From positions 1-19,513 of the forward strand of contig CAMLIT010000085.1 of assembly GCA_946480295.1 (NCBI GenBank): a stretch of 19,513 nucleotides of DNA, read 5' to 3'. A program made the position numbers and the translations under genes. Numbering within the stretch: position 1 is the stretch's first letter; each line of letters opens with the position of its first letter. This document shows positions 13,892-19,513 of the stretch, one piece after another. A model generated the notes under the pieces. That model saw nothing but the letters and a program-made list of their open reading frames with translations. It was not told the DNA's origin and ran no database searches. The stretch is from an uncultured Gemmatimonadota bacterium. GTDB lineage: Bacteria > Gemmatimonadota > Gemmatimonadetes > Gemmatimonadales > Gemmatimonadaceae.

Positions 13892-14661
13892 GCTGGCGCC
13901 TCGGACTGCTCGGGCTCGTGCTGCTCGGCCGCGTGCCGGGCGCCGCGCTCCCCGCGCCCGCCGGCGCGCGAGCCGGGGGAGCGGCCGCGGTGGCGGCGCG
14001 GCCGTTCCCCTTCAGCGTCGGCGAGAAGCTCACCTACGACGCGAAGGTGAACTTCCTCCACGTGGGCACCGCGTCCATGACCGTGCAGGGGATCGACACC
14101 GTGCGCGGACGGCCGGCGTACCACACGGTCTTCCGCGTGCACGGCCGCATGCTCTTCTTCGTCGTCGACGACTACTACGAGAGCTGGATCGACACGAAGA
14201 CCCTCTCGTCGCTGCGCTACGTCCAGCGCATCCACGAGGGGCGCTATCGGAAGGAGCGGCACTTCGAGTTCTACCCGGACCGCGCGACCATGGAGGACGG
14301 GGACCACGACGGCGAGCAGCCGAGCGTCCCCGATCCGCTCGACGAGTGCTCGTTCATCTACTTCGTGCGCACCCTGCCCCTCGAGGTCGGCGCGAAGTAC
14401 GAGTTCTACCGGTACTTCAAGCCGGAGGCGAACCCCGTGCGCCTCGACGTCCTGCGCCGGGAGGAGGTGGAGGTGCCGGCCGGCCGCTTCGACGCGACGG
14501 TCGTCCAGCCCACGATCAAGACGAAGGGGCTGTTCGCCGAGGGGGGCCACGCGGAGATCTGGCTGGCCGCGGACAGCTCGCAGCGGGTGCTGAAGATGAG
14601 CTCTGGCCTCCCCTTCGGGACGCTGATCCTGGAGCTGAAGAGGATCGAGCAGGTGCGGTGA
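13888..14661 (+). CDS. DUF3108 domain-containing exported protein
   Basis: Protein of 257 aa belonging to DUF3108, whose function is unknown. A short hydrophobic N-terminus (about 1-22) and Ala-rich linker look like a Sec signal. The family features are present: FSVGEKLTYDAKVNFLHVGTASM near 50-70 (the usual opening, GE-L-Y), YYESWIDTKTLSSLRYVQRIHEGRY, FEFYPDRATMEDG, a central GAKYEFYRYF and the C-terminal EIWLAADSSQRVLKM. Composition suggests a beta-rich periplasmic or outer-membrane-facing fold. ATGA overlap with the ABC exporter (13888-13891) implies translational coupling, so the two probably act in one envelope pathway. Intergenic 14662-14781 holds no feature except the next gene's ribosome site. 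Confidence 0.85.
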   Translation: MSWRLGLLGLVLLGRVPGAALPAPAGARAGGAAAVAARPFPFSVGEKLTYDAKVNFLHVGTASMTVQGIDTVRGRPAYHTVFRVHGRMLFFVVDDYYESWIDTKTLSSLRYVQRIHEGRYRKERHFEFYPDRATMEDGDHDGEQPSVPDPLDECSFIYFVRTLPLEVGAKYEFYRYFKPEANPVRLDVLRREEVEVPAGRFDATVVQPTIKTKGLFAEGGHAEIWLAADSSQRVLKMSSGLPFGTLILELKRIEQVR

Positions 14662-14781
14662 GCCGGGGCACGGCGGGCTGGGGGCGGCGCGGGGCACGAG
14701 AGGCCCGGGCGCCCCTATTTCCCCCTTCCGCCCTCGTCGTCCGAGGCACAGGTTCTAGGCGACTACCACCGAGGTGGACAT

Positions 14782-15495
14782 GTGACGCACGGGAAGCTTC
14801 TCGGCGCCGCGGTTCTTTTATTGTGGGGCACCGCGGCCTCGGCTCAGATCACGCAGCAAGGCTCGAACAACACCCTCACGGCGCAGGAACGCGCCGCGGG
14901 TTGGCAGCTCCTCTTCGACGGCAAGGACATGAGCGCCTGGCGCGGGTACAAGAGCCAGGCCGTCCCCACCGGCTGGCGCGTCGCCGACGGCGAGATGCAG
15001 AAGCCCGGATCGGGCGGCGACCTCGTCACCCGGAAGCAGTACCGCAACTTCGAGCTGGAGCTGGACTGGAAGCTCTCGCCGGGTGGCAACGCGGGGGTCT
15101 TCTACCGCGCGACGGAGGAGTACCCGAAGGTCTACTGGAGCGGCCCGGAGTACCAGCTGCTCGACGATGCGCGGCACCCCGACGGGAAGAGCCGCCTCAC
15201 CTCCGCCGGCGCCGCGTATGGCATCTATCCGTCGCCCGCGGGGTACGTGAAGCCGGCGAACGAGTGGAACCACACGCGGCTCGTCGTGAACGGCACCCAC
15301 GTCGAGCACTGGCTCAACGGGCACAAGATGGTCGACTACGAGCTGGGCAGCCCCGATTGGCAGGCGCGCGTGGCGAAGAGCAAGTTCGCCGCCTACCCGG
15401 ACTACGGGAAGGCGCCGCAGGGCTACATCGGGCTCCAGGGCGACCATGACGGCGCGCTGGCCATCCGCAACGTGAAGATCAAGGTGCTGCCATGA
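14782..15495 (+). CDS. DUF1080 protein, 3-keto-glycoside hydrolase family
   Basis: Exported protein of 237 aa with the DUF1080 (PF06439) lectin-like fold, renamed 3-keto-disaccharide hydrolase after members shown to cleave 3-ketoglycosides. Residues 1-22 are a Sec signal ending ASAQ. Family landmarks are GWQLLFDGKDMSAWRGYKS (40-58), WRVADGEM, DLVTRKQYRNFELELDWKLSPGGNAGVFYR (about 80-109) and GPEYQLLDD, with the C-terminal GYIGLQGDHDGALAIRNVKIK. The GTG start has GAGGTGG (14771-14777) 4 nt upstream; an ATG at 14780 is out of frame and closes at once. The stop overlaps the transporter start by 4 bp. It heads a probable three-gene sugar operon. Confidence 0.9.
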   Translation: MTHGKLLGAAVLLLWGTAASAQITQQGSNNTLTAQERAAGWQLLFDGKDMSAWRGYKSQAVPTGWRVADGEMQKPGSGGDLVTRKQYRNFELELDWKLSPGGNAGVFYRATEEYPKVYWSGPEYQLLDDARHPDGKSRLTSAGAAYGIYPSPAGYVKPANEWNHTRLVVNGTHVEHWLNGHKMVDYELGSPDWQARVAKSKFAAYPDYGKAPQGYIGLQGDHDGALAIRNVKIKVLP

Positions 15496-16739
15496 GCCTC
15501 GTCCGCACCCGACTCTCCGCCATGATGTTCCTGCAGTACTTCGTGTACGGGGCCTGGTTCGTGACGATGGCCACCTTCCTGACGCAGTCGCTGAAGTTCA
15601 ACGGCTCGCAGGTCGGTCTGATCTACGGGACGCCGGCGCTCGCCGCGATCGTCTCGCCGTTCTTCGTCGGCATGGTGGCGGACCGCTTCTTCTCCACGGA
15701 GCGCGTGCTCGCGACGCTGCACCTCGTCGGCGCGCTCGTGCTCTGGTACGCCTCGACGATGACCGGCTTCGGCGCGTTCTACGTCGCGATCCTGGCGTTC
15801 ACGCTCTGCTTCATGCCGACGCTGGCGCTGACGAACTCCCTCTCGTTCGACCACATCGCCGACTCGGCGCGCGACTTCCCGAAGATCCGCGTGCTCGGGA
15901 CCATCGGGTGGATCGTGGCGGGACTCGTCATCGGCGGGCTGCACTGGGACGCCACGGTGTTCCCGCTGCGGATGGGCGCGATCGCCTCGGCGGTCATGGC
16001 GATCTACTGCGTGTCGCTGCCGCACACGCCGCCGCACGCCGCCGGCAAGAAGCTGACGACGCGCGACGTCCTCGGGCTCGACGCGCTGTCGCTGCTGAAG
16101 GACCGCTCGTTCCTCGTGTTCGTCCTCGGGTCGTTCCTCATCTGCATCCCGCTGCAGTTCTACTACACCTGGACGAACCCGTTCCTGAACGAGATCCACT
16201 TCCCGGCGCCGGCCGCGACGATGTCGCTCGGCCAGTTCTGTGAGATCGGCTTCATGCTGCTGATGCCGTGGATGCTCGTGAAGCTCGGCATCAAGAAGAT
16301 GCTGCTCCTCGGCATGGCGGCGTGGACGTTCCGCTACATCATGTTCGCCTACGGGAACACGACGTCGCTGGTGTGGATGCTGTACCTCGGCATCATCGTC
16401 CACGGCATCTGCTACGACTTCTTCTTCGTCACCGGGCAGATCTACGTCGACCAGCGCGCCGACCTGAAGATCCGCGCGGCGGCGCAGGGGTTCATCGCGT
16501 TCGTGACGCTGGGCGCCGGCCAGTTCGTCGGCTCGCTCGTCTCCGGCCCGATCGCGCAGCTCTACACGCGCACCGACGCGACCGGCGCGGTGACGCACAA
16601 CTGGACGCAGATCTGGCTGGCGCCGGCCGTGATGGCCGCGGTGGTCGTCGTCCTCTTCGGGCTCCTCTTCCGGCCGAGCGCGAAGCCGCTCCCCGCGGAG
16701 ACGGTGCCCGAGCCCACGCCCGCCGTCCCGGCGGCGTGA
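15492..16739 (+). CDS. NupG-like MFS transporter (nucleoside/sugar:H+ symporter family)
   Basis: Inner-membrane transporter, 415 aa, of the Nuc_H_symport (PF03825) branch of the major facilitator superfamily. About 12 hydrophobic helices can be traced, starting with MMFLQYFVYGAWFVTMATFL and ending with a helix at about 375-395. FLQYFVYGAWFVT is the conserved first helix, and GFIAFVTLGAGQFVGSL and FYYTWTNPFLNE are typical of the family. NupG and XapB carry nucleosides, but distant members next to DUF1080 and Gfo/Idh genes probably carry sugars or glycosides. The ATG overlaps the DUF1080 stop (15492-15495). The C-terminus is Pro-rich. Substrate is inferred from context. Confidence 0.88.
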   Translation: MSLVRTRLSAMMFLQYFVYGAWFVTMATFLTQSLKFNGSQVGLIYGTPALAAIVSPFFVGMVADRFFSTERVLATLHLVGALVLWYASTMTGFGAFYVAILAFTLCFMPTLALTNSLSFDHIADSARDFPKIRVLGTIGWIVAGLVIGGLHWDATVFPLRMGAIASAVMAIYCVSLPHTPPHAAGKKLTTRDVLGLDALSLLKDRSFLVFVLGSFLICIPLQFYYTWTNPFLNEIHFPAPAATMSLGQFCEIGFMLLMPWMLVKLGIKKMLLLGMAAWTFRYIMFAYGNTTSLVWMLYLGIIVHGICYDFFFVTGQIYVDQRADLKIRAAAQGFIAFVTLGAGQFVGSLVSGPIAQLYTRTDATGAVTHNWTQIWLAPAVMAAVVVVLFGLLFRPSAKPLPAETVPEPTPAVPAA

Positions 16740-16785
16740 TCCATCGTTCGTCCATTCTTCGTCCAATCTCCTCCACCCACGGATC

Positions 16786-18327
<1,542 letters not shown>

Positions 18328-18373
18328 GAGCAGTGAGATAGTGGGATAGGAAGCAGGAACTAGTCAGGGGAAG

Positions 18374-18400
18374 GCCCCGGCGCGCTTGGCGCGCCGGGGC
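18374..18400. terminator. Strong hairpin between convergent Gfo/Idh and cutC genes
   Basis: GCCCCGGCGCGC (18374-18385) and GCGCGCCGGGGC (18389-18400) form a perfect 12-bp stem with a TTG loop, followed by GTTTCCTT. Outer bases GGAA/TTCC can extend it. Lying between two facing genes (stops at 18327 and 18441), it should terminate both, more cleanly the plus-strand operon. Confidence 0.85.
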
Positions 18401-18440
18401 GTTTCCTTCACTCCTTCCTGCGCCGCGCAGCGGCACTACG

Positions 18441-19118
18441 TCACTGCTCGTTCGCTCCCCTGAGCGCCCGCGCCGCCCCCACCACCCCGCGCATCCGCTC
18501 CGTGTCCGTCATCCGGGCGTGTACCTCGCCCACGCCGGCGTCCCGCACGAGCGCCGCGACGTCCTCCCCCACCACCCCGCCCCCCGCCACGATCGTCAGG
18601 CGGCCCTCGGCGCGCCGAACGAGACCCCGCAGCACCGGCACGGCGTGCGCCGCGCGCCCGGCGCCCCCGGAGGTGAGGATCCGCGTCGCGCCCGTCGCGA
18701 GCACGTCGTCCAGCGCCTCGTCGCGGTCGCGCGCGCGGTCGAACGCCATGTGGAAGGTGACGGGGAGCGGGTGCGCGGCCTCCACCAGCGCGCGCGTGCG
18801 GGTCACGTCCACGCGCGCTTCAGGAGTGAGGATGCCGAGCACCACGCCGTGCGCCCCGGCCGTGCGCGCCTGGATCACGTCTCGCACCATGATCTCGTGC
18901 TCGAGGGACGAGACGGTGAAGTCGCCCCCGCGCGCCCGGATCATCACGAACACCGGCACGCGCAGCCGCTCGCAGGCGAGCGCGATCGTCCCCGCGCTCG
19001 GCGTCGTGCCGCCCACCGCGAGATCGGCGCAGAGCTCGATGCGTTCCGCGCCGATCTCCGCCGCGGCGAGGGCCTCGTGCAGGCCCTCGACCGCGGCTTC
19101 GACGATCAGGGGTGCCAC
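18441..19118 (-). CDS. cutC: CutC family protein
   Basis: CutC family TIM-barrel protein, 225 aa from GTG at 19118. The family was named for copper homeostasis in E. coli, but direct copper handling is disputed and no enzymatic activity is firmly known. Motifs: IVEAAVEGLHEALAAAEIGAERIELC (5-30), GGTTPSAGTI (36-45), VPVFVMIRARGGDF (54-67, the family's MIRPRGGDF), GVVLGILTP, PVTFHMAFDRARD, RILTSGGAG (146-154) and TIVAGGGV. Cys30 is conserved in the family. The GTG overlaps the end of the upstream Gfo/Idh gene by 13 nt, with GAAGGGCGA just before it. Overlap with a sugar oxidoreductase points to sugar metabolism more than copper here. Confidence 0.9.
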   Translation of the reverse strand: MAPLIVEAAVEGLHEALAAAEIGAERIELCADLAVGGTTPSAGTIALACERLRVPVFVMIRARGGDFTVSSLEHEIMVRDVIQARTAGAHGVVLGILTPEARVDVTRTRALVEAAHPLPVTFHMAFDRARDRDEALDDVLATGATRILTSGGAGRAAHAVPVLRGLVRRAEGRLTIVAGGGVVGEDVAALVRDAGVGEVHARMTDTERMRGVVGAARALRGANEQ

Positions 19119-19513
19119 TCGCCCTTCGCCACCGCCGGCACGAACTTGTCCACCCCGCGCGGCGGGTAGGCGAGCGTCTTCCCCTGCTCGGCGCTCATGT
19201 ACGCCGTCATGAGCACCTGCACCACCTCCACGCCGTCCTGGAAGGTGAGCCGCGGCTGCTCCTTGCCGAGGAACACGCGCACGAAGTGGCGATCCTCCGC
19301 CTCGTAGCCGTAGGCCACCGCCTCGTTCGCGACGACGGGCATCTGGCCGACCTCGGCGTTCTGCTTCTCCACGAGGTCCTCCCCCGCCCTCCCCTTCACC
19401 TCGCGGCTGAAGAAGAGCTTGAGCCCCGTGTCGAGGGTGTTCCACGCCATCGAGTACTCGGGGCCGAGCAGCTCCGCCGAGAGGCGCAGCCCGGCGCCGA
19501 CGAAGCTCCACGA
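19106..19513 (-). CDS. Gfo/Idh/MocA family oxidoreductase, C-terminal part (window edge)
   Basis: Only the last 135 residues are in the window; the start lies beyond 19513. The sequence continues the C-terminal substrate domain of a Gfo/Idh/MocA oxidoreductase: SMAWNTLDTGLKLFFSREV, EDLVEKQNAEVGQMPVVANE, YEAEDRHFVRVFLGKEQPRL and DGVEVVQVLMTAYMSAEQGKTL are all typical of this group's tail. The first in-frame ATG at 19450 is internal. The TGA (minus strand, 19108-19106) lies inside the cutC reading region, giving a 13-nt overlap, so the two are co-translated. It is distinct from the Tat-exported paralogue at 16786-18327 and may be cytoplasmic. Confidence 0.85.
   Translation of the reverse strand, partial: SWSFVGAGLRLSAELLGPEYSMAWNTLDTGLKLFFSREVKGRAGEDLVEKQNAEVGQMPVVANEAVAYGYEAEDRHFVRVFLGKEQPRLTFQDGVEVVQVLMTAYMSAEQGKTLAYPPRGVDKFVPAVAKGEWHP

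Noticed and set aside
12175..14661. Long plus-strand frame ending in DUF3108 that would make an 828-aa fusion
   Set aside because: Only its last 257 codons are protein-like; the first part is a wrong-frame reading of the ABC gene. The overlapping ATGA at 13888 gives the true start.
18328..18373. Purine-rich GATAG/GGAA stretch after the Gfo/Idh stop as another heptamer array
   Set aside because: Spacing between its similar motifs is 8 and 7 bp and the units are too degenerate to call.

Overview
This is a GC-rich (roughly 70%) bacterial chromosomal window with short intergenic gaps, many ATGA stop/start overlaps, Tat- and Sec-exported enzymes and c-type cytochromes. The mix of SoxC/SoxD-like proteins, DUF1080, Tat-exported Gfo/Idh/MocA oxidoreductases, a NupG-type transporter, S9 peptidase and YaeQ best fits Gemmatimonadota. 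Other GC-rich environmental phyla such as Acidobacteriota are possible. No rRNA, tRNA, CRISPR or transposase gene was seen. The assignment is inferred from gene content, not from a marker gene.

Layout. (1) 2-7022, plus strand: a copper/sulfur redox block with a partial plastocyanin-like cupredoxin, CsbD, a TsdA-like diheme cytochrome c lipoprotein, SoxC-like molybdoenzyme, SoxD-like monoheme cytochrome, a split two-gene YeeE/YedE transporter, a Met/His-rich presumed outer-membrane protein, and a DJ-1/PfpI protein. (2) 7156-8319, minus: an exported S9-type peptidase. (3) 8743-9288, plus: a YaeQ protein. (4) 9297-11805, minus: a GHL10/DigH-like glycan hydrolase preceded by a beta-hydroxyacid dehydrogenase. 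(5) 11948-14661, plus: an ABC exporter overlapping a DUF3108 gene. (6) 14782-18327, plus: DUF1080, NupG-like transporter and Tat-exported Gfo/Idh/MocA oxidoreductase. (7) 18441-19513, minus: CutC overlapping the end of a second Gfo/Idh/MocA gene.

How the genes may work together. The first block looks like periplasmic oxidation of thiosulfate or sulfite feeding electrons to cytochromes and perhaps the blue copper protein, with YeeE/YedE moving a sulfur species across the membrane. SoxXA, SoxYZ and SoxB are not in the window. The last two blocks look like uptake and oxidative (3-keto type) breakdown of glycosides. The ABC/DUF3108 pair is probably envelope-related.

The most unusual structure is a family of 7-bp tandem repeats, related to GGGACGA on the purine-rich strand, that sits against start and stop codons at three loci (3081-3141, 7021-7157, 8554-8738). 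A second pattern is a TANNNT box 6-7 nt before the start codon of three genes lacking a Shine-Dalgarno sequence, which suggests leaderless transcripts. I found no defence system or mobile element.
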